Origin: an uncultured Alphaproteobacteria bacterium
GTDB lineage: Bacteria; Pseudomonadota; Alphaproteobacteria; Rhodobacterales; Rhodobacteraceae
Reading direction: 5' to 3'
Length of the DNA: 64,000 bases
Assembly: GCA_902580265.1 (NCBI GenBank)
Contig: CACHJY010000003.1
Span: forward strand, 18,700 to 82,699
Position numbers and translations under genes: made by a program
The notes under the pieces: model-generated
Told to the model about the DNA's origin: nothing
What the model saw: the letters and a program-made list of their open reading frames with translations, nothing else
Databases searched by the model: none
In this document: in pieces, positions 45,649 through 55,227 of the stretch
How the letters are laid out: the number at the start of each line of letters is the position of its first letter
How positions within the stretch are numbered: position 1 is the stretch's first letter

Positions 45649-47781
45649 TTAATAATTTTCCTTTATAAGTGCATCAGCTGCAACAACCTGATTTGATTTT
45701 ACTAAAAGAGGGTTTATTTCCAATTCAACTAATTTAGTTCTCTCTTTTAGAGCATAACGTTGCAGCGCTAAGACCGCTAAAATTATCTTGTTGATATTAA
45801 CAGGTTTTTTATTTCTGTACCCATTTAATAAAGGCCATATTTTCAGTTTTTTTAACGCCCTAGCTATCTCAGTCTTGTTACATGGCATGCATAAGGTAAC
45901 CGAGTCTTTTCGCAATTCTGATAAAACTCCACCCTCCGCTATAGTTATCATAAAGCCATGTTGTGGGTCTCTTACAATTCCAACTAGAAGCTCTACCAAA
46001 CAATTATCTACTTGGTGTTCTATAAGAAATTCTTTTGACTTAGTTGCTCTCTTCATATTGTTGAATTTATCAAGTAGTTCGGTTTCATTATCTATTCCAA
46101 GTACTACTCCAGAAACATTTGTCTTGTGATTAATGCCCATAGCTTTTAAAGCAACAGCTTTCTTAATAGTTCTAAATTTATTTAAGAGAGAATTTTTATT
46201 CGTAATTATAAAACCCTCCGGAACATTTATACCGATTTTATTTAAAACTCTTTTAGATTGATACTCATCTAGTATTTGAGATTTTTCATCCGACCAGCGT
46301 TGCCATATAATTGATGGAGTACTCTTTACTTTCCACTGTATACTCACATTTTGTAATGCCTTTACAGCGGTAAGACTATTTTCTAATCCAGTCAGTGGAA
46401 TTATTGAATGCCTTAATAAATCCTTCGCAATCTTTTCCGGCATATTTTCTTCAAGCGACGTTATTAGGCCGACTGGGCATTTTGCAATTTTTTTAGCCTC
46501 TTTTAGTGCTGCAATTGCTGGATACCATGCATCTGAAGAACAGCGATCTTGTTTAGGCAGATCCATAATTATAAATAAAAAGTCATATGGCTCTTCCATC
46601 ATACTTTTAAACGCCATAGTCAGCTTGACTTGGTCATTCCAAACATACGTCTGATAATCTAAAGGATTAGATAAATGAACTAAATCACCTAATACTGACT
46701 TAAGGTTTCTTTTTTGTTTAGAGCTAAGTTTTGGAAACCTAAAATGTAATGGTTCTGCTAAATCAGCTATTAGGCTTGCCTCTCCACCAGAGCAGGACAG
46801 TGAGGCAACTTTATTACCACTTATCGGTTGATGAACATGTAAAATCATTAATGAATTTAAAAAGCTTTCAAGACCATCAACAGTTGCAATAGCTAATTTG
46901 TTGAGTAGAGCTATTGCGCCTTGATAATTTCCTGCCATCGAAGCAGTGTGAGAAACAGTAGCATTTTCTGCTAACTTTGACTTGCCTACCTTTAAAGCTA
47001 CTATTCCTTTGTTTAAAGTTTTAGCTTCTCTCGCCAACTTTTCAAAATCCTTGGGATTTGTTATTCCCTCAATATGAAGGCCAACAGCAGTTACTCTTGA
47101 GTCTTGTAATAATTCCAAAGCTATTTGAGCTTGATTGAGCTGACCCTGATTGCCCACCGTTATGACATAAGCAATAGGAAGGCCTCTGCATTGCATGGTC
47201 AAATTAATTGCAATATTAGAACTTTGGGTCAGTATAGCGACCCCCTTATTGACCTGTTCTCCACCATGCTGGTCAGGCCAGATAAGTGCATTGTCTAAAT
47301 AATTTATGAAACCATAACAGTTTGGACCTAAAATTGGCATTTGCCCGGCTGCTTTAACGATTCTATGTTGTAGTGTCTTACCCTGGTCTGATTTATCATC
47401 AACTGATGTTTCCGAAAACCCCGAAGCGAAACATACAACCCCTCCTGCATCTATTTCGGATAGTTCTTCGATAATTGAAACAGTTTTTTCTCTATTAACG
47501 CCGACAAACACTGCATCTGGAGATGATGGCAGGTCAAAAGTTGTTCTATAACACTTGACTCCTCCTATAGTTTTTCTTGTGGGGTGAACAGCCCAAATCT
47601 CACCCAAAAATGAATTCTTTTTTAGTTCTTTCACAACATTTTCAGACCAACTTCCTCCATAAACGGCAATAGTTTTTGGCCTTAAAAGTCTATTTAACGG
47701 CCTAACCAATTTTATCCGCCCAAAGGTCTCAGAAGTTCCCGACTGATTATATGTCTTTGTATTTCTGATGTTCCATCCCAA
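45649..47781 (-). CDS. NDP-forming acyl-CoA synthetase (fused alpha-beta subunits)
   Basis: 710 residues, ACS/AcdAB-type. The N-terminal CoA-binding/ligase part has SIAVYGGSWSENV-like sequence (TIAVYGGSWSENVVKEL) and GPNCYGFINYLDNALIWP; the later ATP-grasp domain has LLVGIVRDPQHGFMITIAEG and LVELEINPLLVKSN. It forms acyl-CoA from acid, CoA and ATP with ADP release. The ATG at 47781 overlaps the upstream dehydrogenase by 70 bases; the TTG at 47709, three bases after that gene's stop, is an alternative start and would give 686 residues starting just before RPLNRLLRP. I favour the TTG or leave it open. Confidence 0.8.
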   Translation of the reverse strand: MGWNIRNTKTYNQSGTSETFGRIKLVRPLNRLLRPKTIAVYGGSWSENVVKELKKNSFLGEIWAVHPTRKTIGGVKCYRTTFDLPSSPDAVFVGVNREKTVSIIEELSEIDAGGVVCFASGFSETSVDDKSDQGKTLQHRIVKAAGQMPILGPNCYGFINYLDNALIWPDQHGGEQVNKGVAILTQSSNIAINLTMQCRGLPIAYVITVGNQGQLNQAQIALELLQDSRVTAVGLHIEGITNPKDFEKLAREAKTLNKGIVALKVGKSKLAENATVSHTASMAGNYQGAIALLNKLAIATVDGLESFLNSLMILHVHQPISGNKVASLSCSGGEASLIADLAEPLHFRFPKLSSKQKRNLKSVLGDLVHLSNPLDYQTYVWNDQVKLTMAFKSMMEEPYDFLFIIMDLPKQDRCSSDAWYPAIAALKEAKKIAKCPVGLITSLEENMPEKIAKDLLRHSIIPLTGLENSLTAVKALQNVSIQWKVKSTPSIIWQRWSDEKSQILDEYQSKRVLNKIGINVPEGFIITNKNSLLNKFRTIKKAVALKAMGINHKTNVSGVVLGIDNETELLDKFNNMKRATKSKEFLIEHQVDNCLVELLVGIVRDPQHGFMITIAEGGVLSELRKDSVTLCMPCNKTEIARALKKLKIWPLLNGYRNKKPVNINKIILAVLALQRYALKERTKLVELEINPLLVKSNQVVAADALIKENY

Positions 47782-48872
47782 ATTCTTTCAATCCGTGCAT
47801 CTCTCCAAAAACGCTCAAAAGGAAGGTCATCCATCAATCCCATCCCACCATGTAGCTGAATACAGGTATCTGTTACTCTAGCCAGCATTTCTGTTGCATA
47901 TAGCTTTGCTGATGCAATCTCTCTGTTTGCTGGAATTTTATTATCTAATTTTGATGCAGCGGATAGTGTAAGAAGGTCGGCGGCATCGATTTCAGTAATC
48001 ATATCCGCGAGCTGGAAACTTACACCTTGGAACTGACTTATTTTTTTTCCAAACTGCTTTCTCTCAATAGTAAAGGGAAGTGTTAATTCAAAAGCCCTTC
48101 TTGCTCTACCTACTGATGTCGCGGCAACAGTTAATCGTGTCGCGTATAGCCATTCATTAGCAATATCAAAACCTCTATGGACTTCACCCAAAATTTGATC
48201 ATCGGAAAGTCGACAATCTTCAAACCTTAAAATGCAATTTTTGTATCCTCTATGCGACACAGAATTATATCCGCTACAAATTTCAAATCCTGGTGTAACT
48301 CTATCGACCAGGAAACATGAGATTTTTTTCTTTTTACCTTTTTCTGTTTCTTCTTCTCCAGTTGCAATGAAAACAATAACGAAGTCAGCTATGTCGGCAT
48401 GACTTATAAAGTGTTTGGTTCCATTTATAATCCAATCGCCACCCTTTCTTTGTCCAGTGCATTCCATCCCTCTTACATCAGAACCGGCTCCTGGCTCAGT
48501 CATTGCTAGTGCATCAAATTTTTCACCTTTGATTGCAGGGATAAGGTACTTATCCTTTTGTAGATCGTTGCAAGCCATAAGGATACCAGACGGCCTACCA
48601 AAAAAAATCGTTAAGGCATTCGAACCTCTACCGAGTTCTCTCTCTAAAAGAGTGAACTCTAAATGATTCATTCCACCTCCCCCTAGTTCTTCCGGGAAGT
48701 TAGCAGCAAAAAAGCCTATTTCTTTACATTTTTTAGCAATTTCTGTTCCTAATTCTATTGGAACTTCCCCAGTTTTTTCAACAATTTTTTCGTAAGGATA
48801 AATCTCTTTTTCCAGAAAATGTCTGGTTGTATCGACTATTATAGATTGTTCATCAGTTAATTCGAAATTCAC
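47712..48872 (-). CDS. Acyl-CoA dehydrogenase, CaiA-like
   Basis: 386 residues, full acyl-CoA dehydrogenase: N-terminal helical (FELTDEQSIIVDTTRHFLEK), middle beta domain ALAMTEPGAGSDVRGMECTG, C-terminal with catalytic Glu in ERIWDGTSEIQRHIISREL. It oxidises or reduces acyl-CoA with FAD and electron transfer flavoprotein. In context it may act on crotonobetainyl-CoA or butyrobetainyl-CoA. It heads the minus-strand operon and is divergent from the amidase gene with 143 bases between. Confidence 0.85.
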   Translation of the reverse strand: MNFELTDEQSIIVDTTRHFLEKEIYPYEKIVEKTGEVPIELGTEIAKKCKEIGFFAANFPEELGGGGMNHLEFTLLERELGRGSNALTIFFGRPSGILMACNDLQKDKYLIPAIKGEKFDALAMTEPGAGSDVRGMECTGQRKGGDWIINGTKHFISHADIADFVIVFIATGEEETEKGKKKKISCFLVDRVTPGFEICSGYNSVSHRGYKNCILRFEDCRLSDDQILGEVHRGFDIANEWLYATRLTVAATSVGRARRAFELTLPFTIERKQFGKKISQFQGVSFQLADMITEIDAADLLTLSAASKLDNKIPANREIASAKLYATEMLARVTDTCIQLHGGMGLMDDLPFERFWRDARIERIWDGTSEIQRHIISRELLRPLGG

Positions 48873-49015
48873 AGCTCTAATGATCCTAAGGCTTGTAAAA
48901 ACATATAATTAGTTTAATCCTAATCCTAAATTTGTTAAAAAACAAAATCAAAAGTATCAGTAATGGTAAATTAACTTTCTAAAATAAACTCGACCTAAGT
49001 TTTTATAAAAACATA

Positions 49016-50437
49016 ATGGAAAAACACTCGTTAAAAGAAATTATTGGACTTTTGAAAAATAGAAAAATTTCACAGAAAGAGCTATTACAGCACTATTTGT
49101 CCAGAATAAAAAAATTCAACCCCATTCTTAATGCGCTTGTTTCTCTCAGGAGCATAGATGAAGTTTTTAATGATCTTGAGAACTTAAAAGATCGTTCCGT
49201 ACAAAAAAAAACAAAAAGTCTCTTTGGCATTCCTCTAGCTGTAAAAGATTTGATTGATGTTAAAGGTCTACCAACAACTTATGGAGTGCCAAAATATAAA
49301 AATAATGTAGCAAAAAAAAATAGTATTATTGTTGATCGATTAATTGGTAGTGGCGCTTTAATAATTGGAAAAACAAATACGCCTGAGTGGGGGCTTGGGT
49401 CGCAAACATTTAATAGAGCTTTCGGCTCTACCGCTAATCCTTATGATGTATCAAAAACTGCTGGTGGTTCTAGTGGTGGTGCAGCAGCGTCTATAGCCGC
49501 TGATTTAATCCCGATAGCTGATGGCTCTGACATGATGGGCTCATGCAGAAATCCGGCTGCTTATTGTAATTTATATGGGTTTAGGCCAACACCCGGGCTT
49601 ATCCCTGAGGAAAGATCAAAGACAAGGCACAAAAAGTTGCCCATTTTATCAACTTTGGGAGCTTTAGGAAAAACACCTGAAGATTTGGCTTACTTCCTCG
49701 ATATTGTATCGGGTTCACATGTATCCGACCCTTTTTCATTTGATTTAGATTGCTCATTTGATGATATATTCCTCAGTGATGAAAAAATGCATGAACGAAA
49801 AATTGCCTGGTTAAATGATTTAGGTGGTTACTACCAGGTTGAAGAAGAAATACTGGAACAATGTAGGAAAACTCTTTTTTCTTTAGCCCAAAATAAAGTT
49901 GTTGTCGAAGAAATAGAGCCGGAAGCCAACCCGTATTATTTGAGTAATAGCTGGAAAGTATTACGATCAAAAAGTTTGTATGACGAATTTATAAATTACA
50001 ACCTGAGTTCAGATGAAAAAATCCTCACCATCGATTGGGAAATTAAAAACGGTCAAGTAGTTAAAGAAACAGATCTTGAAGAAGCACTAATATGGAGATC
50101 ACTTTGGGAAAATGAAGTTAATTCGATTTTTAAAAAGTATGATTATTTGGCACTGCCAGTTGCACAGGTGTATCCCTTCAATAAAGACATTCCTTATCCT
50201 TCTAGCATTAATGGTAAACAAATGGAGACATATCATCAGTGGATGGATATTGTGGTTTTATCAAGCATTCTGGGGCTGCCAACTATCTCCGTTCCTTTGG
50301 GTTTAAATAGAAATGGACTGCCCATGGGAATGCAAATAATAGGAAAGAGAAAATCCGATATAGATTTAATTGCGTTCGCAAAAAAATATGAAGCCATATT
50401 CTCTTGCTCAGAAATAGTACCGCAAAAATTTAATTAG
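49016..50437 (+). CDS. Amidase signature family protein
   Basis: 473 residues. Ser-cis-Ser-Lys triad: Lys in AVKDLIDVKGLPTTYG (about residue 77), Ser in SKTAGGSSGGAAASIAADLI (both Ser of SS are candidates, about 152-153) and the GSDMMGSCRNPAAYCNLYG stretch with the usual GSDxGGSIR altered to GSDMMGSCR. Amidases hydrolyse amides to acid and ammonia. The altered flanking residue (Met for Gly) is uncommon and might change specificity. Substrate unknown; no GatB is adjacent. Confidence 0.87.
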   Translation: MEKHSLKEIIGLLKNRKISQKELLQHYLSRIKKFNPILNALVSLRSIDEVFNDLENLKDRSVQKKTKSLFGIPLAVKDLIDVKGLPTTYGVPKYKNNVAKKNSIIVDRLIGSGALIIGKTNTPEWGLGSQTFNRAFGSTANPYDVSKTAGGSSGGAAASIAADLIPIADGSDMMGSCRNPAAYCNLYGFRPTPGLIPEERSKTRHKKLPILSTLGALGKTPEDLAYFLDIVSGSHVSDPFSFDLDCSFDDIFLSDEKMHERKIAWLNDLGGYYQVEEEILEQCRKTLFSLAQNKVVVEEIEPEANPYYLSNSWKVLRSKSLYDEFINYNLSSDEKILTIDWEIKNGQVVKETDLEEALIWRSLWENEVNSIFKKYDYLALPVAQVYPFNKDIPYPSSINGKQMETYHQWMDIVVLSSILGLPTISVPLGLNRNGLPMGMQIIGKRKSDIDLIAFAKKYEAIFSCSEIVPQKFN

Positions 50438-50549
50438 GTGTGTTTATTTTTTGAATTAAATAATAATATCAATATGGTCTATTGTTTTAATTTACTCAAC
50501 GTGTATTTAACAGATTTATTTTTGCAATTTAAAAGGGCATTGAACGTTT

Positions 50550-51824
50550 ATGAATTTCCAAGATTTTTTCAATCCTGATAAAGTCGTAGATTTAAGCTTT
50601 TTTAATTTTGAGAATGCTATTACTGCTTGTTACTATGCTGATAAGGATTTGAGGGTAAAAAAGGTCAATAAAAACTTCAAAGGCTTTTTCCCGGTTCTAG
50701 GCAATGTCAAAGATGCATACTTCCCAGATATTTTAAAGCAGCTAGGTGTAACAGACGAACAGATACAACTTTTTGAGGATGAAATCCACAATAAGGGATC
50801 TGTTTTAATCCCAAAGGTCAAGATTATTATCGATGATAAAGAGAGACTTTTTTCACTACTTTCAACAAAAACAAAAAATTCTGATTTTGAGTACTTAAAC
50901 GGAATTCAAGGTCAATTCGTAGATAGAACAAATGAACATGAGTTAACTAAGCAACGAGACTTACTCATAGAAGGGCAATTAAAAGATAAACAACTAATTG
51001 AAGAAAAAAGTAAAAAACTCGAAAGCTTAGCAACTAGGCTGGCTAAATATCTTTCTCCTCAAATTTATAAGAATATTTTTGAGGAAGAAAAAGACCAGGG
51101 AGTTTCTCATAGCAGAAAGAACCTAACAGTATTTTTTTCTGATATCGTAAGTTTTACTGATTTAACTGATAAAATGGAGCCTGAAAAACTTGCGCTGATC
51201 ATAAATTCCTATCTGTCAGAAATGTCAACAATAGCAATTAAACACGGGGGCACCATTGATAAATTTATTGGAGACGCACTTATGGTTTTTTTTGGTGATC
51301 CAGAGACCCTTGGAGAAACTGATGACGCTCTAAAGTGCATAGAAATGGCTATAGCTATGCAGGAACGGGTTAAGGAGTTGCAAGGTCACTGGAAGGGTCT
51401 TGGTGCGACGGAGGGTATCTCGGTTAGGATGGGTATCTCAAATGGGTTTTGCACTGTAGGGAACTTTGGTTCCGATTTACGATTAGATTATACCATACTT
51501 GGAAGCCCTGTGAATCTTGCTGCAAGACTTCAGTCAATGGCTGAAGTAGATGATATGCTTGTTGATCAAAACACAAAAAACCTTATTTCGACAGAAGTAG
51601 AAACTGAGTTCGTAAAAGAATTGACACCTAAAGGTTTTGTTCGGCCAATTGGGGTTTATAAGGTGAAAAAATTAAAGTCTCATAAGCAAGATAAAATAAA
51701 ACTATCTCATAAAGGGAAAAGAGTTGAAATCAATGTAACTGACAGCTCTGATATTCGTGCAGCAATTGAGGAGCTGAAGTCGATCCAAGAGGCTTATGAA
51801 AAGCAATTAGCCAAGGAAGATTAA
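50550..51824 (+). CDS. Class III adenylate/guanylate cyclase with PAS-like sensor domain
   Basis: 424 residues. Residues 10-130 look like a PAS-type sensory domain (NAITACYYADKDLRVKKVN), then a coiled-coil signalling helix (about 132-185, LEGQ/KQLIEEKSKKLESLAT) and the cyclase core: metal-binding Asp198 in FFSDIVSFTDL and Asp242 in FIGDALMVFFGD, with Lys238 (substrate selection for ATP) and the transition-state pair in SPVNLAARLQ. It has no transmembrane segment and so is cytosolic. It makes cAMP most likely. Cyclic-nucleotide-binding protein at 38.5 kb is a plausible receptor. Confidence 0.9.
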   Translation: MNFQDFFNPDKVVDLSFFNFENAITACYYADKDLRVKKVNKNFKGFFPVLGNVKDAYFPDILKQLGVTDEQIQLFEDEIHNKGSVLIPKVKIIIDDKERLFSLLSTKTKNSDFEYLNGIQGQFVDRTNEHELTKQRDLLIEGQLKDKQLIEEKSKKLESLATRLAKYLSPQIYKNIFEEEKDQGVSHSRKNLTVFFSDIVSFTDLTDKMEPEKLALIINSYLSEMSTIAIKHGGTIDKFIGDALMVFFGDPETLGETDDALKCIEMAIAMQERVKELQGHWKGLGATEGISVRMGISNGFCTVGNFGSDLRLDYTILGSPVNLAARLQSMAEVDDMLVDQNTKNLISTEVETEFVKELTPKGFVRPIGVYKVKKLKSHKQDKIKLSHKGKRVEINVTDSSDIRAAIEELKSIQEAYEKQLAKED

Positions 51825-51847
51825 CAGAAGACAATACTTTGTTAGTT

Positions 51848-52285
51848 TCAGCGTAGTTTTTCAGACACCTTACTGGTTCCTTTTATCGTCACTAGAGCAG
51901 TAGCTGTCAATATTTTCCTTTTGTTCTTGATCGTATACACTTTTGTCTCTCCATGAAAAATACTTCGGCCTCCTTGTAAAATTTCCGCTTCAGCAACTAG
52001 TTTTTCCCCATCTGCAATGTTAAGAAAATTAATTTTGAATTCAATTGTAAGGGGCTCTTTCTCTTTATCCATTAATGTCATTGCAGCAAATCCAGCAGCA
52101 TTGTCAGCTATAGCTCCAGATACTCCTCCATGAAATAAACCGTGTTGCTGAGTTATATTATTTTGATAAACAACTTCTATTGATGCTCGCCCAGGAGATA
52201 TTGTGGCGAGTTTAGCCCCTATATAAGGCATTAGAGGTTGATTTAAGAAAGATGCTCTAAGTTCCTCCTCATTTCGATTACCCAT
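51848..52285 (-). CDS. PaaI-type hotdog thioesterase
   Basis: 145 residues, hotdog fold: QHGLFHGGVSGAIADNAAGF is the PaaI signature helix with the catalytic Asp/Gly region, and LTIEFKINFLNIADGEKLV follows. Hydrolyses acyl-CoA thioesters in the cytoplasm. It follows the AhpD-like gene with only three bases between, so the two are likely co-transcribed. ATG at 52285 gives the usual length. Confidence 0.85.
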   Translation of the reverse strand: MGNRNEEELRASFLNQPLMPYIGAKLATISPGRASIEVVYQNNITQQHGLFHGGVSGAIADNAAGFAAMTLMDKEKEPLTIEFKINFLNIADGEKLVAEAEILQGGRSIFHGETKVYTIKNKRKILTATALVTIKGTSKVSEKLR

Positions 52286-52288
52286 GCT

Positions 52289-52888
52289 TTAAATCCTATG
52301 TTTCCCAGGTGTCCAATTAGTATTTTCCATAAGATGCTCTTTCCCTTTTTCAATTGGCAAATCTTCTAAAGCGGAACCCATACCATCATTCCAACGATTG
52401 AGAAAACCGAACAATGCAATTACGCCCATAATTTCGACAATATCATAATCATCCCAGTAATTTTTTAATTGAGATACTTCTTTTTCCGTAACCTTGTTAG
52501 GAACAGATGCCGCTGCAAAAGCGAAGTCCAGAGCAGCTTTTTCTGCATTTGAAAAAGCTGAAGAGTTTGCATAATTCCAAACCTCTTCCAACCTTTTTTT
52601 TGTGCAGCCGAATCGTTCAGCTCCTAAAATAGTATGAGCTTGGCAATAAAGACACCCTGAGGCAAAACTTGTTACATATCCAATAAGTCGTTTAAACTCT
52701 GGGGTAACTTTCCCTTTGCATTCCATTACAGCCTTATTGAGATCTGTAAATGCATCGGCTATTTTGGGATGGTAACTCATAGTTTTAACGGAGCTTGGTA
52801 TAACACCAAGCGGACCTTTGAAGAACTGAATCTTTTCCAATAGATTTGGGTCAATATCATTTTCATTTAGTGGTTTTACAATTTCCAT
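52289..52888 (-). CDS. AhpD/carboxymuconolactone decarboxylase-like peroxidase-related protein
   Basis: 199 residues of the CMD family: SFASGCLYCQAHTILGAERFG carries the CxxC redox pair (Cys about 78 and 81) and the conserved His three residues later. Such proteins are alkylhydroperoxidase-like or act as small oxidative stress proteins. It lacks a membrane or signal sequence. It is the upstream gene of the pair with the thioesterase. Confidence 0.85.
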   Translation of the reverse strand: MEIVKPLNENDIDPNLLEKIQFFKGPLGVIPSSVKTMSYHPKIADAFTDLNKAVMECKGKVTPEFKRLIGYVTSFASGCLYCQAHTILGAERFGCTKKRLEEVWNYANSSAFSNAEKAALDFAFAAASVPNKVTEKEVSQLKNYWDDYDIVEIMGVIALFGFLNRWNDGMGSALEDLPIEKGKEHLMENTNWTPGKHRI

Positions 52889-53273
52889 TATTTCCTCTAA
52901 GTGTTATTTCATAAGATGCTTTCCAAAAAAAATTATTTCAGAATAAATTAAAAATAGCACTAAATTAAATCGCTCATATTCGTTCAATATACACAATACT
53001 TACAATTAATATATGATCACTAGGTCGCTTATTTGGATGCGAGTTAATTTAGAACTAAGGTATGTCTCAATTTTATTTGATTGCAATTTTGGCCACTAGG
53101 AAATTTAAAAATAGGTTCCCCTCATACATAGGTTTGGGTTTATATTGGGAGTATGAGGGGACTACATGGCTGCAAAATACATGCCACGGTTGATAATAAC
53201 ACATATATTAGGGAAAAAAAATCTAGTTTTTTACCAACGAAGGTTACTTTTCTTTTATACTTAAATCATTAAT
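52889..53273. other. Intergenic region with a strong hairpin
   Basis: 385 AT-rich bases upstream of the aminotransferase. The stand-out is the hairpin at 53118-53160. A 32-codon frame (53166-53264, starting five bases after GAGGGG) follows the hairpin but its translation is not recognisable (starts MAAKYMPRLIITHIL), so I do not call it a gene. No tRNA or riboswitch fits. Confidence 0.4.
53118..53160 (+). ncRNA. Perfect 10-base hairpin of unknown function
   Basis: CCCCTCATAC and GTATGAGGGG pair perfectly around a 23-base loop rich in G and T (ATAGGTTTGGGTTTATA...). The stem is followed by ACTAC, not a U-run, so it is not a standard terminator. It lies about 110 bases upstream of the surface-sugar operon and could be a leader structure, an operator, or a small RNA. 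Its class is unknown. Confidence 0.35.
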
Positions 53274-54440
53274 ATGTTGTCATTAAAGCAGGAGTTAAAG
53301 TTGCCCGGATTTGAGGTCATCGACGAAAAAGAGAAAAAAGCAATTTCTAGGATCTTTGATGAGGGGAAAGTTTTCTTCGCTCATGGATTTGATAAAAAAA
53401 GAAAACATTACCATGTCAGAGAATTTGAACAAAGGTTGAAAACCGTTTTCAGTCCAAAAATGGCTGACGTTTTGTGCGTTTCATCTGGTACAGCTGCAAT
53501 TAAAGTGGCTCTAAAAGCTCTAGGTGTGGGAAGAGGTGATGAGGTTATAACACAGTCCTTTAATTTCATTGCGACAGTCGAAGCGATTTTAGACACTGGT
53601 GCAAATGTTGTTTTTACTGATATAGATGATACGCTGAATATGTGTCCAAAAAATTTAGAAAGTTTAATATCCAAAAAAACAAAAGCTATAATTCCTGTTC
53701 ATATGCTGGGTGTACCAGCGGAAATGATATTAATTAACAGGATTGGCAAGAGAAATAAAATCCCAGTAGTTGAGGATGCATGCGAGGCAATCGGGGCCAA
53801 AGTTGCCGGCAAATATGTTGGAGGCCTGAGTGAATTTGGTGTTTTTAGTTTCGACTTTGGTAAAATGATTACAACTGGTGAAGGCGGAGCTCTGTTTTCT
53901 AAGAAGAAAAGTGATGCAAAAAACGCTAGAATGTATCATGATCATGGCCACAAAAATATTCCTAATATGCCAAGAGGGTTAGATCATGCTGGGTTGATTG
54001 GGTTTAATTACAGAATGACAGAAATCAGTGGAGTATTTGGTAAGGTCCAGCTAAAAAAATTCCCGAGTATTTTAAGAGATTCAAAAAAGAGATACCACGC
54101 CCTCGAAAAATATATTAACCACAAAGACATAAAATTTAGACGTGTTAATTCAGAGAGCGAGCCCAATTATGATACTTTTGTGATATCAATCGAAAATAAA
54201 AAACTGCGTAACCAAGTGATTAGTTTGCTTAACAAAGCTGGCTTTGGTACAAAAAATTTACCTGATGCTTTTAACTGGCATTGTGCATATTTTTGGGAAC
54301 ATATTAATAAAAACATTAGGAATAAAGAGGTAAAAAGTTGCTATGATAGATTGCTTAAATGCGTTGCTCTCCCGATTTTAGTATCGAAGTCAATTAAAGA
54401 TTACAAAAATATTGCCAGTGATATTAATGAATGCTCTTAA
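53274..54440 (+). CDS. DegT/DnrJ-type sugar aminotransferase, KdnA-like
   Basis: 388 residues, PLP-dependent. PLP Lys197 in FSFDFGKMITTGEGGALF, with the SSGTAAIKVALKAL phosphate-binding loop and VVEDACEAIGAK. The order LPGFEVIDEKEKKAIS, GFDKKRKHYHVREFEQRL, HDHGHKNIPNMPRGLDHAG resembles the Kdo8N-type aminotransferases (KdnA) that put an amine on C8 of Kdo, more than the LegC-type. The closeness to WaaA at 59 kb is in keeping. A nonulosonate aminotransferase (LegC/PseC) remains possible. Overlaps the next gene by about 14 bases. Confidence 0.7.
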   Translation: MLSLKQELKLPGFEVIDEKEKKAISRIFDEGKVFFAHGFDKKRKHYHVREFEQRLKTVFSPKMADVLCVSSGTAAIKVALKALGVGRGDEVITQSFNFIATVEAILDTGANVVFTDIDDTLNMCPKNLESLISKKTKAIIPVHMLGVPAEMILINRIGKRNKIPVVEDACEAIGAKVAGKYVGGLSEFGVFSFDFGKMITTGEGGALFSKKKSDAKNARMYHDHGHKNIPNMPRGLDHAGLIGFNYRMTEISGVFGKVQLKKFPSILRDSKKRYHALEKYINHKDIKFRRVNSESEPNYDTFVISIENKKLRNQVISLLNKAGFGTKNLPDAFNWHCAYFWEHINKNIRNKEVKSCYDRLLKCVALPILVSKSIKDYKNIASDINECS

Positions 54441-55227
54441 TGAAAAATTAGTTATAGTCATTCCCGCTCGTAAAAATTCCAAAAGGCTCAAAAATAAGAA
54501 CTTTAAGAATTTTTTTGGGTTTCCTTTATTTGAGTGGAGTTTGGCAGCGGGTTTATTTCTCAAGCAACAGCTCAGTGGGTTAAGAGAAATTTTAGTAGTT
54601 TGCACCAGTGATGATGACCAGATTTTAGATTTAGTAAAAAAGAAATATTCGTATAGTGTTCTAGCGGTTCGAAGGAAACCAGAACTTTCTGATGATAGGG
54701 CAATTCTATCCGATGTCATATTTGATTGTATCTACAGGCTAGCTGAGAGACACGTGATCCGTTTGGATGACTACTTAGCTGGGAGCTTTATATTGTTGCA
54801 ACCGACATCACCTATTAGACTGAAGGATGATTTAGTCTCTTTTTGTAGACAAATTAAGAACCAAGAGAATAGTCTTTCTATGGTATCTGTAAATAAAAAC
54901 TACAGCTCAGTAAAAGATATCTATGAAATAATTAAATTTAGCGAAGTAAAATCAGACTTTTTATTAGGCCACATAGGTAAAAAATTGCTTAACGTGCATG
55001 ACACTAAAAAAGATAGCAATTCAGCTTTTGTAGATGGAAGTTTGTATTTAGGTTTGATATCTATGCTAAAAGAAAAAGGCTTCATGCCCGCAGCCAAGAC
55101 CTTGGCTTTCTCTCTTTCGATTAAGCGCTCAATAGATATCGATACGGAAGAGGAGTTTGACGATGCATTAGTGTTGATCAAAGAGCTACAGAATTTGGGA
55201 ATAGAGTATGTCTCACCAAAGATATGA
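54427..55227 (+). CDS. neuA: CMP-sugar (acylneuraminate-type) cytidylyltransferase
   Basis: NeuA-like GT-A fold nucleotidyltransferase of about 266 residues. IVIPARKNSKRLKNKNF is the nucleotide-binding loop, LLQPTSPIRLKDDL the substrate motif and SIDIDTEEEFDDALVL the metal-binding end. Activates a nonulosonic acid or Kdo-type acid with CTP. The frame is open from a TTG at 54412; I prefer ATG 54427. The gene overlaps the upstream aminotransferase and downstream GMC gene and so is part of a tightly coupled operon. Confidence 0.8.
   Translation: MNALNEKLVIVIPARKNSKRLKNKNFKNFFGFPLFEWSLAAGLFLKQQLSGLREILVVCTSDDDQILDLVKKKYSYSVLAVRRKPELSDDRAILSDVIFDCIYRLAERHVIRLDDYLAGSFILLQPTSPIRLKDDLVSFCRQIKNQENSLSMVSVNKNYSSVKDIYEIIKFSEVKSDFLLGHIGKKLLNVHDTKKDSNSAFVDGSLYLGLISMLKEKGFMPAAKTLAFSLSIKRSIDIDTEEEFDDALVLIKELQNLGIEYVSPKI

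Noticed and set aside
53166..53264. 32-codon ORF after the 53.1 kb hairpin
   Set aside because: Ribosome-like GAGGGG is part of the hairpin stem and the peptide shows no recognisable domain.
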